Of a stretch of DNA of 63,505 nucleotides, positions 23,878 to 32,988 are shown piece by piece; positions within the stretch are counted from its first letter, which is position 1; each line of letters opens with the position of its first letter. The notes beneath the pieces were generated by a model. That model was not told the origin of the DNA. It made no database searches and saw nothing but the letters and a program-made list of their open reading frames with translations. The stretch is taken from positions 1 through 63,505 of IMG/VR virus record IMGVR_UViG_3300020578_000067; one strand, 5' to 3'. A program made the translations under genes and the position numbers. The stretch is from a virus.

Positions 23878-25050
23878 TCAATCCAGCCAGCAGTTGTATT
23901 CAGCAGTAACAATTCCCCTCTCTGGGTGAACAAACATCAAAGGCTGAGAGGCTCTGCCAACAGCAGCCAAACTCTCCATTGCATAAGTATTTGTTGACTC
24001 TGGGCTACCCGAAATACGGCACTGAACTGTGTTAAATGTCATTTTAGTAGGAGTATGGAAATGTCCAAAATACACATCATCAAAATGTTCCGGTATAGCA
24101 CCAACCTTCCAACCGTACACTTTTTTCTGGAAAGAGTAGAATGTTGAAAGACTACCGAACTGGTCCCCGTGAATTAATAAAGATGTATAGTTTCCAATCC
24201 TGTCTATTCCGTACCAGTTTCTTTCACCCCGGCCGTCTGGGATAACAAACTTAATACGCTTTTCACTTTCAAACATTAACTGCACTATTCTATACAACAT
24301 TCTGTCCCCATTTGTCTCTGGGTCGTGATCTCTTCTACCTCTGCCACCAATGGCACCGTGATTTCCGATCACACCAACAAAGGTTATGTTTTCAAAATTT
24401 TCCAACATCTTGGTAATGAACTTTTTCATTATTCTTGGACCATCGACGGTAATTTGTCTATACAAACCACCGTCAACAAGAAACGACTGGCCAGGGAAGA
24501 TCAATTCCCCTTCAATAATGTCACCCAAACACCAAATGTGTAAATCCTTAACCGGATGGTCCTGCCTTTGGATTTCAGTAAGGTGTATAACCTTTTCTGC
24601 AAACTGGTCAATCCGACCTTCGCAAACCGTTGAGTTGTAATCAGGAGTAACTTTACACAACTGCCAGTCAGCGAGAACGGCAACAGCAACCTCTTCATTT
24701 TTCTTAGTAGAAAGTTTGGCAAGTTTTGGTTTGGGAACAGGAGCAATTTTGTTAGACTCAATGTCTTCCTTAACTGCACGGTAAACAGCATCAGCTAAAT
24801 GGTCTTCTTTGCTCTTTAATTTTTCAAACTCCTGCAGCAGTTTTGTATAACTTATTTTTAATTCTGATTCCGACAATATCGGGGTGTCGCTCAAAGCATC
24901 TTTTGGCATTTCAATAATTCCATTTTCTTTTCTATATTTACAAAGCCCCATAGAGTCAATAGACTTACGGCACGATGAGTCTGCATAGCGCTGATTGGCG
25001 GTATTTGGAGTGAACTCCACGCCACAGCCCTCTGCTCCACAAATTTTCAT
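23878..25050 (-). CDS. Metallophosphoesterase with N-terminal zinc finger
   Basis: Calcineurin-like phosphoesterase, perhaps a nuclease or phosphatase. N-terminal Cys-rich part (C4, C9, C27, C37) looks like a zinc finger. A helical linker follows, then metal motifs 'CLGDIIEG' (176-181), 'VIGNHGAIG' (229-232), 'LIHGDQFGS' (294-296) and 'YFGHFHTP' (329-332). The first motif is 'LADWQ' (D128) where most members have D-x-H, so one metal ligand is replaced by Gln. 390 aa. It is preceded by an extended -10 promoter 7 bases from its ATG and has no ribosome binding site. It opens the regulatory/replication block. Confidence 0.85.
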   Translation of the reverse strand: MKICGAEGCGVEFTPNTANQRYADSSCRKSIDSMGLCKYRKENGIIEMPKDALSDTPILSESELKISYTKLLQEFEKLKSKEDHLADAVYRAVKEDIESNKIAPVPKPKLAKLSTKKNEEVAVAVLADWQLCKVTPDYNSTVCEGRIDQFAEKVIHLTEIQRQDHPVKDLHIWCLGDIIEGELIFPGQSFLVDGGLYRQITVDGPRIMKKFITKMLENFENITFVGVIGNHGAIGGRGRRDHDPETNGDRMLYRIVQLMFESEKRIKFVIPDGRGERNWYGIDRIGNYTSLLIHGDQFGSLSTFYSFQKKVYGWKVGAIPEHFDDVYFGHFHTPTKMTFNTVQCRISGSPESTNTYAMESLAAVGRASQPLMFVHPERGIVTAEYNCWLD

Positions 25051-25057
25051 AAGGTCA

Positions 25058-25066
25058 ATTATATCA
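25058..25066 (-). promoter_or_regulatory. Extended -10 promoter, leaderless
   Basis: The minus strand reads TGATATAAT, a perfect extended -10 (TGnTATAAT), ending 7 bases before the ATG of the metallophosphoesterase gene. There is no -35 match and no room for a ribosome binding site. It follows the HNH gene at the structural/replication boundary, where a new transcript is expected. Confidence 0.6.
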
Positions 25067-25085
25067 GATTTGGCAGGGGGCGGGT

Positions 25086-25526
25086 TTAATCATTTGGGAA
25101 TTTTTTTCTCGGTGAAGGAAGCCGATTTGTAACCTTTTTTTTACCAACCCGATTTCTATCATTCATGTTCTTGCGCAACTTTTCACGGTGCTGTTCGCTT
25201 GGCCTTTTACCTTCTCTATGAATTGCGCTGTGTTCTTTCTGTGAACATAAAAATAAATTTTCTAAACGATTATCTGTTTTTATCTCATTAATGTGGTGAA
25301 TGCTTTCCCAAGCATGCAAATATCTTTCTAAATATTCCTCAAAAATAGCTCTATGTTCATAAATATAGCCCTTAATATTTGCGGGGTGATCTGGGTTGAG
25401 TATTCTTACATAGCCTTTATCGTCTATGTATTTACCACCATTATAGTTTGGGTTGGATTCTCCGAAACCAACTTTATCAGACCACTCAACATCTTTTCTT
25501 TTGGATGCGAGTTCTCGTCTTTGCAT
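25086..25526 (-). CDS. HNH endonuclease (homing type)
   Basis: Probable free-standing homing endonuclease. 146 aa. The first half holds 'NPNYNGGKYIDDKGYVRI', typical of HNH_3 homing proteins. The catalytic part is 'WESIHHINEIKTDNRLENL' (H-H-N...N) and ends 'EHSAIHREG'. A basic C-terminal tail probably contacts DNA. The ATG at 25526 is one base after the upstream stop, with AGGG before it. Its place between tail genes and replication genes is typical of mobile insertion. Confidence 0.85.
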   Translation of the reverse strand: MQRRELASKRKDVEWSDKVGFGESNPNYNGGKYIDDKGYVRILNPDHPANIKGYIYEHRAIFEEYLERYLHAWESIHHINEIKTDNRLENLFLCSQKEHSAIHREGKRPSEQHREKLRKNMNDRNRVGKKKVTNRLPSPRKKFPND

Positions 25527-25527
25527 T

Positions 25528-26187
25528 TTATCCCTGACCGCCAATGTCCTCTACATAAAATTGCATTCTATTTTCATTGCAAGGAATTGTGAAAGTTGAC
25601 GGGAAGGCATTGCTTGAACCGCTGTCTCGGTAAATTTCAACATTAAAAACTCCACTACCATTAGAACCAGCAATTCCTGCTGAAGTGGTAGTAACAAATG
25701 TGTATGTGCCAGCTCCAAAAATAATAGGAGCTGATCTTATGGTTGTATTTGCGGTAGTCGGAGCACCAGCAGCGGCATTTAAGTATGTGTGAATTGGCTG
25801 GTGGATTTTCCAATTATATATAACAGTTCCAGAAGCAGGAACATTACCAGATGTTAATCTTAAAACATATGTTGCATCTTCTTGCCCAGGGTTGGAAACT
25901 TGAATGCCGGGGAATACAAGGTTTAACCTAATATATCTGCTACCTGGTAGTGTAACTGAATTATCAACACCGCCACCTTCATTTTTAAGATTTATTATCT
26001 CATGGTATGTGTCCATGGTTGCATGAGATATTGAAGATGTAACTTGTTTAATTTTTATTAAACCTCGCGGGTTGTCGTCAGTTGCCTCCTTTACCTGCTG
26101 TATGTTTTCAGACATCTGCTGAAGGCGCTCGGATGTGATGGGGGTACCCGCTGTCCAAGCAACCTGAGTATAATTTTCATAAGCCAT
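25528..26187 (-). CDS. Minor virion protein, beta-rich
   Basis: Likely tail-tip or decoration protein, 219 aa. A short helical N-terminus ('ITSERLQQMSENIQQVKEAT') is followed by an all-beta domain with Ser/Thr/Gly repeats and the ending 'ENRMQFYVEDIGGQG'. The helical start resembles N-terminal adaptors of phage tail proteins that sit on a trimeric fibre. It follows the S74 fibre gene with a GGAAT ribosome binding site. No enzymatic motif. Confidence 0.6.
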   Translation of the reverse strand: MAYENYTQVAWTAGTPITSERLQQMSENIQQVKEATDDNPRGLIKIKQVTSSISHATMDTYHEIINLKNEGGGVDNSVTLPGSRYIRLNLVFPGIQVSNPGQEDATYVLRLTSGNVPASGTVIYNWKIHQPIHTYLNAAAGAPTTANTTIRSAPIIFGAGTYTFVTTTSAGIAGSNGSGVFNVEIYRDSGSSNAFPSTFTIPCNENRMQFYVEDIGGQG

Positions 26188-26196
26188 ATTATTCCA

Positions 26197-27672
26197 TTAT
26201 ACTCCGATTATCTCATTTAATCTAGCCTCTAGATTTTCTACTCTTTCTATTAATTCTTTTATGGCAGAGGTTAATATGGGGACTAGCCCAGCATAATCAA
26301 CCATCCATGGACTATTTTTAACATCGTCACCGCCAACTGTGACAGGATGGGGATACGCTTTGTATAAATCTTGGGCTATAAAACCATGTGCTTCTTTATT
26401 GGGATCTTCAATCCATTTAAATGAAACTGGATTAATTTCTTTGATTATTGATAAACCGTTAGACAATATTTTAATATTTGATTTTAATCTACTGTCTGAC
26501 GAGGTGACGTACTTAACTGCCGAACTTCCATTAAATTCAATAGCACCAACAGCGTTGTTAGTATTGTAATTTACAAATCTTATGAAGTTCATGCCGTTGT
26601 CGTAACCCCTACTCATATCAAACATCTCACCAGTAGTGCTTGTCATTGTAAAATCGCAACGCCCTGTTGACCTAATACGTGCCTCAGCGCCTGATCCATT
26701 GGAGGTAAGGAAATAATCTTCAGCACTAAAACGATCAGTTCTTATGAAATCCTTAAATAACTGCGTGTTCCCTGTGCTGTTATCTGAGTTCATTATTCTT
26801 ATACCGGAACCACCCGTCCCTCTCAAAAACCCGCTTGTAGTGATTTCAATACCGTTTGTCCCATCCGAGACCATCATTGAACCGCTAAAAACACCATCTG
26901 CACCCGTTATTGTTGCACCCGATAATGAACCTTGAAATAATCCTTCTTGTGCATATAGATATCCATTAGAATATAGAACAGCACTTCCGTTGTTGCTGGC
27001 AATATAAGTTGAAGCAATGTCCCATCCGCCAACATAACCATCATTTGCGATAACTGTTCCACGAACCAACACGTCGCTAAATTCAGCAATACCATTTGCA
27101 TTGATTGCCCAACCTACACTGCCTGATATATAATTATTGCTTTTAATTATAGCATTTGTTGTAACGAAATCTGACTGCAGATCAATGATTGACATTACAT
27201 TTTCAATTTGCGTGTTGCCAATTGCATTGGCTGCTATTTTAATACCAGTAATTGTCCCAGTCGCGATTTCATTGGCCGTAATAGTGTTAGCAGCTATTTG
27301 ACCAGCAGTTATGGTGTTGGCAGCTATTTGACCAGCAGTTATGGTGTTAGCAGCTATTTGATTAGCAGTTATGGTGTTGGCAACAATTCTGTCTCCTTGA
27401 ATTGTATTGGCGGTTATTGCTTTACCATTGAAAGTATTTGCTTCAAGCCGAATACCAGCCGGTTGTAAAACTTTAGACTGTATAGTTCTGACAATAAAGT
27501 CTTCAAAATTAATTCTATTTTGCTCCTGACGAGTGATTCTAGTGGGGGAACCAACAGTGCTGGTTGTAAAATCAAAAACAGAATATTGGCCAACATCAAT
27601 CAATGTAGAATTAATACCATTATGGCTGTGACCGCCGGTTGCTTGAAAATAAATTGAATTTTCTGATGCCAT
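26197..27672 (-). CDS. Tail fibre with S74 intramolecular chaperone
   Basis: Receptor-binding fibre, 491 aa. Residues about 90-145 are ten-residue repeats (A-N-T-I-T-A-x-Q-I-A), expected to make a trimeric beta-structure. A beta-rich shaft follows. The last 100 residues are a Peptidase S74 / endosialidase chaperone domain with 'SDSRLKSNI' (self-cleavage Ser), 'VSFKWIEDPNKEAHGFIAQD' and a final coiled coil. In this family the chaperone trimerises the fibre and is then cut off. TAATG overlap with the upstream tail gene. Confidence 0.9.
   Translation of the reverse strand: MASENSIYFQATGGHSHNGINSTLIDVGQYSVFDFTTSTVGSPTRITRQEQNRINFEDFIVRTIQSKVLQPAGIRLEANTFNGKAITANTIQGDRIVANTITANQIAANTITAGQIAANTITAGQIAANTITANEIATGTITGIKIAANAIGNTQIENVMSIIDLQSDFVTTNAIIKSNNYISGSVGWAINANGIAEFSDVLVRGTVIANDGYVGGWDIASTYIASNNGSAVLYSNGYLYAQEGLFQGSLSGATITGADGVFSGSMMVSDGTNGIEITTSGFLRGTGGSGIRIMNSDNSTGNTQLFKDFIRTDRFSAEDYFLTSNGSGAEARIRSTGRCDFTMTSTTGEMFDMSRGYDNGMNFIRFVNYNTNNAVGAIEFNGSSAVKYVTSSDSRLKSNIKILSNGLSIIKEINPVSFKWIEDPNKEAHGFIAQDLYKAYPHPVTVGGDDVKNSPWMVDYAGLVPILTSAIKELIERVENLEARLNEIIGV
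27284..27373 (-). repeat. Three 30-bp tandem repeats in the fibre gene
   Basis: Three nearly identical 30-bp units (two to four differences) encode the ten-residue unit A-N-T-I-T-A-G-Q-I-A. Degenerate copies extend on both sides. Such in-frame repeats can expand or contract and change fibre length. Confidence 0.85.
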
Positions 27673-30600
27673 TACTCCGCCTTTCTTAATAAAATTTTAT
27701 GTTCAATTGTGTCGCCAAAAGAAATGCTATGAGAAATAACCCAATAACTAACATTTGTAATATCCAAACTTAACAATTCAGTTATTTCAATTCTATCACC
27801 AATTTGAATTTGCGGGATGGCAATGCTCGTAACATCCACGACAGGCATTGGTGTTGTAAATTTTGATATTAAAAAATCTGCTATGGTTTGTGCTTTTACA
27901 GGGTCCATAATATATGGATTATTAATTACGACTTCTTTTAAACCATATCTTCTTATAGATTCAGACAAAGATGCCACTTGTTTTTTAACTTGGTTAGAAC
28001 CAGATTGACCAATCACTGGGACACCAGAGATAGATGTTGCCTCTTGCTCCCCCGTTAAAGGGTTTGTGCCCTGAATGTACGCTAGATTACCGCTAGGAAG
28101 CGCCGAGGTCGCTGATAAAACGAGTTCGGCAAAATACGGCGTTGTGTTGAATTTAGAAATTTCCAGAAGCGGTGGCGATCTAAAAGCAGCGTTTGCTGCC
28201 GTAACGAAAGGGAACAGGATATTAAAAACTGGGGCTCCTTCATATTTAATTTCATAATACCTAGATTCTCTGACAGGATCGTTTGCATAATGAGCAGATG
28301 GTGTTGTGTCAAACATCCCTCTTTCAACATTTAAAAAATTTTGTGAATCTAAATCATTATATTTAATAATTTCGTTACTTATTTTAATATAACCGCTTTG
28401 ACTAAAAGGAGGAGTATTTGTTGTATTTACAGGTATGCTATTAGATGATGAAGATATATTATTTCTTAAAGTAACAGCACCAAGTGTAGAGCCCTCTGTT
28501 GCGTTCCACACAGGTCTCCTGGATGTCAAAGCAGGAATTTCGTCTGTAACCTCAACAGTTACTTTATTAACTTGTAATTGTACATTATATTCTGCTGAAA
28601 CGATGTGAGAGTTGCCTGATATTTGTTTTTGCACAGAGTAGTGTTGGTCAATTGATGGTTCATAAAATCTATAAAAATGGTAATAAGTAAATTTATTATT
28701 TTCATCAACAAAGAATCTGCCAAAATCACCAAGTGCAATATCATCAATAATTGCCTTCACACTCTTTTCGTTTCCGTATAAATGTGGAAATTTTGTTAGT
28801 GGTTTAATTTGTGTTGCAATATATCTATTGCGAATTTCGTCTCCATCTAAACACTTGTTATATATAATCAACTCATCAATTAAAAAATCTTTACCAGCAT
28901 TAGCAATTGTGATGTCTCCCAAACCAAATGTAGAAACTATGGAGTTGCTTTCTGTGGCTTTATGTTGGCCGTTTAAATAATATTTTATAACTTTATTTTT
29001 TTTTGTTACACAAATGTGTTGCCATTTATCAGGATCTAAGGCCGTATTTGTAGATACTATTTTATTTCCATTGCTACCATTTAATGTAAAACCATTTCCA
29101 GAGTTATTATAAAAAAATGTATAACCATAATTAACGGAATTTGCTGTAGTTACATTTGTTATATATGTTCCGCTATTGCTAAAAGTTCCATTAGGAAATT
29201 TTACATATAATTCAATAGTAAATTCTCCATCGTTATATTTAGAAGAATTTGTATTTTCTAAATCTAGAGATTCGTCATAAGGAATTACTATGGAAGAAGA
29301 CGTTACAACTTTTACAGATTTGCTTCCTGGCTCTGAAACAAGTCCGGTTGTTTGATTAATTTCAACAGGACCAATATACTTTCCGTCATTTCTGTAATGA
29401 TTTCTGTTTTTAGAATTTTTTACAGATGTCACATTTCTTGAGCCAACAGCATCCTCTGCGACAGTTGTGTACGCAGAACTGACGGGGATCTGCACTTGAC
29501 CTGACCCAGAAAGTTGGCTATATAGTTTCAATTGGAAACTGCTCCCGCTACCTTGAGCGCCAGCTCCATGGTAGAATTCAATTCTTAATTTATAAGGCAC
29601 ACCGGCATCTAAATTTAAATAGAATCCCAAATATTCATAAGATGTCAAATTTCTTGTTGCAGTTGCCGTTGCATTTAAATTCCAATAATCAAGAATTATT
29701 GTATTATCTAAGTACGCCCTAATCCCCGCATTTCTTGTTGAAATATTAATAGAGTAGTCTCCACTTTGAGTAGGAACAAAATATCCGTCAACAACCCCAT
29801 TAAAATATTCACTTTGAGCTGTTGAGTTTACGCTTTGCAAAACTCCATTAATACTTGGAATAAAAGCAAAATCTGAAATGTCTAGGCACAACTGAGTGTT
29901 TGAGTTGAATCCGTAAACGCCCGACGCAGAGGTGCTGTATGAAACATAAGAAGCAGGAATGTAAGGTTTAATTCTTAAAGCCCTGTCGTATGCTGAAAGC
30001 TCTCGGTCAAGAGCGTCAGCGACAATATCTTTAAGAGTGTTTTCTTTACCTACTTCAATTTTCCAAGCACGCAGTCTCAACCCCTGTCCTGGGGTGATTG
30101 CCACACCCGTTTTATCTGGAGAAAATTCTGAAAACGAATACAGCGCAATTGCGTTTTTTCTTCCATAATCGTTGAATGGATAGATTTGATTTGATTCTTT
30201 TTTTGAAATATTTGTCAACATCATTAAGTTTTCAATGGCTTCTCCAACAGTTGCGTTTTGAATATGGAAACCTTTAGTAATTTGTTTTTCAGTTAAAAAT
30301 TTTGTTTTATCAATGCACTTAACAGAAACCTCCATTGAACTTCCGCCAGTCCACTCATCAATATAGAATTCTCCAAAGTCAATGTATTCAAAAGGATCAA
30401 AAGACACAACTTCTCCAGAAGTGTGAGAAGAAGCTGTTGTCGTACCAAACCCGCGTTCTAAAATTGTCACGGTTTTATCTGTTCTTGTGGAGCACAAAAC
30501 CATTTCTTCATTTAGTTTGTTTGGAGAAATTGTCAAAATAAAGTTGTTTGTTGCATTTCCATTCAAAAATCCTGCCGCGTCCAAAACTGTGAGGCTGTTT

Positions 30601-31592
30601 GAGGTCGTATTCATGTTTGCTGTCAAAACAGTGTTAACGAGTAAAGAGTTGCTTTTTACAATTTGCCAACCGTTATATATGTTAACTTTAAGATCTTTTT
30701 TCATATACTTGCCGTATAGTGAATTATCATTAAAAGGACTGAAATGTTTTGTTGTATTATCAAGAGTAATAGAGGCCGTGCTTGAGCCACCTCCTCCGAT
30801 AGGAATGGAATTTTCATACAATTCCCCCACCCTATCCACTGAGTGACTAATTACATAGTCTGTAACATCAACCTCATAAATTGGAACAACTTCCATTATC
30901 CGAGCATTGTCTAGTTTATTTCTAGTACTTAAAATTGTAAGTTTAATTTGATAAATATCGTATGTTCCAGCAGTATCTGGAATATTATGAATTTTATAAT
31001 ATTCGTCTTTGCCCATTTCACCGTACTGATCATAAATTTTTGACAGTGTGTTATTGTAAGCTTCTATTCTATACCATTGAACCTTGCCGAAATATTCAGA
31101 TGTTACAATTTTTATCTTATTTATTTTTCTTTGTGTAAAAGTATACTCAACATAAGGGGATGTAGTAAACGCAAAACCGCCATCGGCATATGTTGATGAT
31201 GTTGATTTAGCATTTGATCTCCAACCAAATTTAAAATTATCTTCTGTGTCTGATGGCATTGCGTACCAGTTGCCATTTGCTCTAATAACTTGACCGTGCT
31301 CATCTTTATCATTACAGACAGCCCAAGCAAAAGTTTGGCGTTCAGAACCGCTCATTGATTGTTCCGGTTTAAAGTAAAACCCAGATTGGAGAGTGGTCCC
31401 CGCCATTTGAGTACTCCTAGTACCCCGAGATGTGTTGGAATATGTATCATTTGTTGCTATCGTAAGATTTTCTACATGTCTATTATCTAAAAATGTAATT
31501 AAAATTTTAGGTTTGACCCTTTGTGCATATGCATTCGTAGCACTAGAAAATGAGTTGGACAGCGTTTTGCCGTGCATATCTTGCGTTAGCAT
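27672..31592 (-). CDS. Large tail protein with PA14 and LamG domains
   Basis: Probable tail-tip/baseplate hub protein with carbohydrate-binding domains, 1306 aa. The ATG at 31592 overlaps the previous stop (TAATG) and has GGAGG. The N-terminal 250 residues are beta-rich. Residues about 595-705 resemble a PA14 domain ('DGYFVPTQSGDYSINIS', 'PYKLRIEFYHGAG'). Residues about 765-930 resemble a LamG/concanavalin-like domain ('FTIELYVKFP', 'WQHICVTKKNKVIKYYLNG'). The C-terminal 350 residues recall tail-hub proteins. PA14 and LamG both bind sugars, so it may contact the host surface. Confidence 0.75.
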   Translation of the reverse strand: MLTQDMHGKTLSNSFSSATNAYAQRVKPKILITFLDNRHVENLTIATNDTYSNTSRGTRSTQMAGTTLQSGFYFKPEQSMSGSERQTFAWAVCNDKDEHGQVIRANGNWYAMPSDTEDNFKFGWRSNAKSTSSTYADGGFAFTTSPYVEYTFTQRKINKIKIVTSEYFGKVQWYRIEAYNNTLSKIYDQYGEMGKDEYYKIHNIPDTAGTYDIYQIKLTILSTRNKLDNARIMEVVPIYEVDVTDYVISHSVDRVGELYENSIPIGGGGSSTASITLDNTTKHFSPFNDNSLYGKYMKKDLKVNIYNGWQIVKSNSLLVNTVLTANMNTTSNSLTVLDAAGFLNGNATNNFILTISPNKLNEEMVLCSTRTDKTVTILERGFGTTTASSHTSGEVVSFDPFEYIDFGEFYIDEWTGGSSMEVSVKCIDKTKFLTEKQITKGFHIQNATVGEAIENLMMLTNISKKESNQIYPFNDYGRKNAIALYSFSEFSPDKTGVAITPGQGLRLRAWKIEVGKENTLKDIVADALDRELSAYDRALRIKPYIPASYVSYSTSASGVYGFNSNTQLCLDISDFAFIPSINGVLQSVNSTAQSEYFNGVVDGYFVPTQSGDYSINISTRNAGIRAYLDNTIILDYWNLNATATATRNLTSYEYLGFYLNLDAGVPYKLRIEFYHGAGAQGSGSSFQLKLYSQLSGSGQVQIPVSSAYTTVAEDAVGSRNVTSVKNSKNRNHYRNDGKYIGPVEINQTTGLVSEPGSKSVKVVTSSSIVIPYDESLDLENTNSSKYNDGEFTIELYVKFPNGTFSNSGTYITNVTTANSVNYGYTFFYNNSGNGFTLNGSNGNKIVSTNTALDPDKWQHICVTKKNKVIKYYLNGQHKATESNSIVSTFGLGDITIANAGKDFLIDELIIYNKCLDGDEIRNRYIATQIKPLTKFPHLYGNEKSVKAIIDDIALGDFGRFFVDENNKFTYYHFYRFYEPSIDQHYSVQKQISGNSHIVSAEYNVQLQVNKVTVEVTDEIPALTSRRPVWNATEGSTLGAVTLRNNISSSSNSIPVNTTNTPPFSQSGYIKISNEIIKYNDLDSQNFLNVERGMFDTTPSAHYANDPVRESRYYEIKYEGAPVFNILFPFVTAANAAFRSPPLLEISKFNTTPYFAELVLSATSALPSGNLAYIQGTNPLTGEQEATSISGVPVIGQSGSNQVKKQVASLSESIRRYGLKEVVINNPYIMDPVKAQTIADFLISKFTTPMPVVDVTSIAIPQIQIGDRIEITELLSLDITNVSYWVISHSISFGDTIEHKILLRKAE

Positions 31593-32593
31593 TAAACTTC
31601 CTCCAACTCTAAATCGCATTTATAAAAATAAACATTCTGAGTTAAATCTCTTCTCACAATGTCTTCTGTGTAGGACTTTACAAATACATTATAACTCGTC
31701 TCAACCGGCAAATCTTGAGGATTCGTACCGTAACTTATAATTTTCAAAATATGAGAATTCATGTCGCTTGCAATTTCTCTTATATAATCCCTGGCTTCTC
31801 TTTTATCAAAAGTTTCATATTTTTTAGATGGCAACCATTCCCAGCCAATTTTTACAACCATTTTATTTGGAGTACTTGATTTATAATATCTAGATTTTTT
31901 AGAATTCCAATTTATTTTTTCAACTTTTACTTGACCAACATCATAACTAATATTTCTATTTTGAGCGGTGAGAGGCTTGTCGTCTAAAACGATTAAAGAA
32001 ACAATTGAACCTGGGAAGCGGCTTGTTGAGGTTATTCTGAGTATGTCAGCAACAACCAGACCTGTGACTATTGACAAATTTGCTTTTAATAAAAGAATTT
32101 CGCCAGCCAGCAACACAAACAACGAAGAACCAGACAGGTTTGCACTTAAGAGTTTGATAATTTTTGCATTTATGGTTGTGTTTAAATTTGAATCAAGATT
32201 AACAGCAGCCTTTATTATTTTTAAAGATGTAATGTTTGTAGAAAGATTGCCTGTTTGCGTCGCTGGTATGGCATACCTAATGGCAAGAGAAGTTGCGCTT
32301 AGGTCCACACTCGCATCGGCAATTACCAAAGCTTTTAAAATGTAAATTCCAACAACGACCGTTGCGCCATCAATACTGAGTATTGAACTAACTGTTTGAA
32401 TTAGACCAGCCAAAGCGGTTAGATTTGATTCAAACGACAGAGCAGAGTCTGCTTTTACAATTTTTCCTGCAACTGCTGTTTGTTCTGACTCAATAGAAAG
32501 GACGGCAGCAATTCCGATAATTGGGCCTCCGTTGTAGAACTTTTCACCAGAAGCATTTGCTGTAATCTCATATGTAAATTCTTCGTTAGACAT
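31592..32593 (-). CDS. Distal tail-like protein with repeat insertion
   Basis: 333 aa. The C-terminal 130 residues are clearly related to the whole next-upstream protein (32593-32988). Shared features are 'SRYYKSS' / 'RRYYRSI', 'WEWLPSKKYETFDKREARDY' / 'WDYLPSLSSKTIDNRKGRDY', 'YTEDIVRRDL' / 'YSESLIRREI', and the common ending 'EEV'. The N-terminal 190 residues are four or more degenerate repeats of about 20 residues (A-x-L-S-I-E-S-x-x-T-A-x-A-G-x-I), Ala/Leu/Ile-rich. Position after the tape measure and before the hub suggests a Dit-like ring protein; the repeats may form an elongated beta-solenoid. Confidence 0.7.
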   Translation of the reverse strand: MSNEEFTYEITANASGEKFYNGGPIIGIAAVLSIESEQTAVAGKIVKADSALSFESNLTALAGLIQTVSSILSIDGATVVVGIYILKALVIADASVDLSATSLAIRYAIPATQTGNLSTNITSLKIIKAAVNLDSNLNTTINAKIIKLLSANLSGSSLFVLLAGEILLLKANLSIVTGLVVADILRITSTSRFPGSIVSLIVLDDKPLTAQNRNISYDVGQVKVEKINWNSKKSRYYKSSTPNKMVVKIGWEWLPSKKYETFDKREARDYIREIASDMNSHILKIISYGTNPQDLPVETSYNVFVKSYTEDIVRRDLTQNVYFYKCDLELEEV

Positions 32594-32988
32594 TACACTT
32601 CCTCAAAAACCATGTTAACTCTATAATAATCACAACCTTGAGAAATTTCTCTTCTTATAAGAGATTCCGAATAAGATTGGAGATATACATCTATTGTTTC
32701 AGCATTCTCATCTGCTGTAATTTTTATTTTCATTGGTATTTTATTTGCAATTGCTGTAAGCGACTTTAAATAATCCCGCCCTTTTCTATTGTCTATTGTT
32801 TTTGAAGAAAGAGATGGCAAATAATCCCATTGAAAAGAAAATGTTCTTTTAATAGACCTGTAATATCTTCTTTTGGAGCCAGAGTCCAGTTCAACTTCTG
32901 AGGCATTAATGTTTATCACATCATTTATTTGTCGGCCCTGCTCGGTAATTTCTTGATTATTTAAAGACAAAAAACTTACAATTGTCAT
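32593..32988 (-). CDS. Distal tail (Dit-like) protein
   Basis: 131 aa, beta-rich. Located directly after the tape measure gene with TAATG coupling, the standard place of the distal tail ring protein in siphophages. Homologous along its length to the C-terminal half of the next gene (see 31592-32593), so the two arose by duplication. No motif independent of context proves the role. Confidence 0.65.
   Translation of the reverse strand: MTIVSFLSLNNQEITEQGRQINDVININASEVELDSGSKRRYYRSIKRTFSFQWDYLPSLSSKTIDNRKGRDYLKSLTAIANKIPMKIKITADENAETIDVYLQSYSESLIRREISQGCDYYRVNMVFEEV

Noticed and set aside
27284-27373. CRISPR array
   Set aside because: The 30-bp units are directly adjacent without spacers, lie in frame in a fibre gene and encode a protein repeat.
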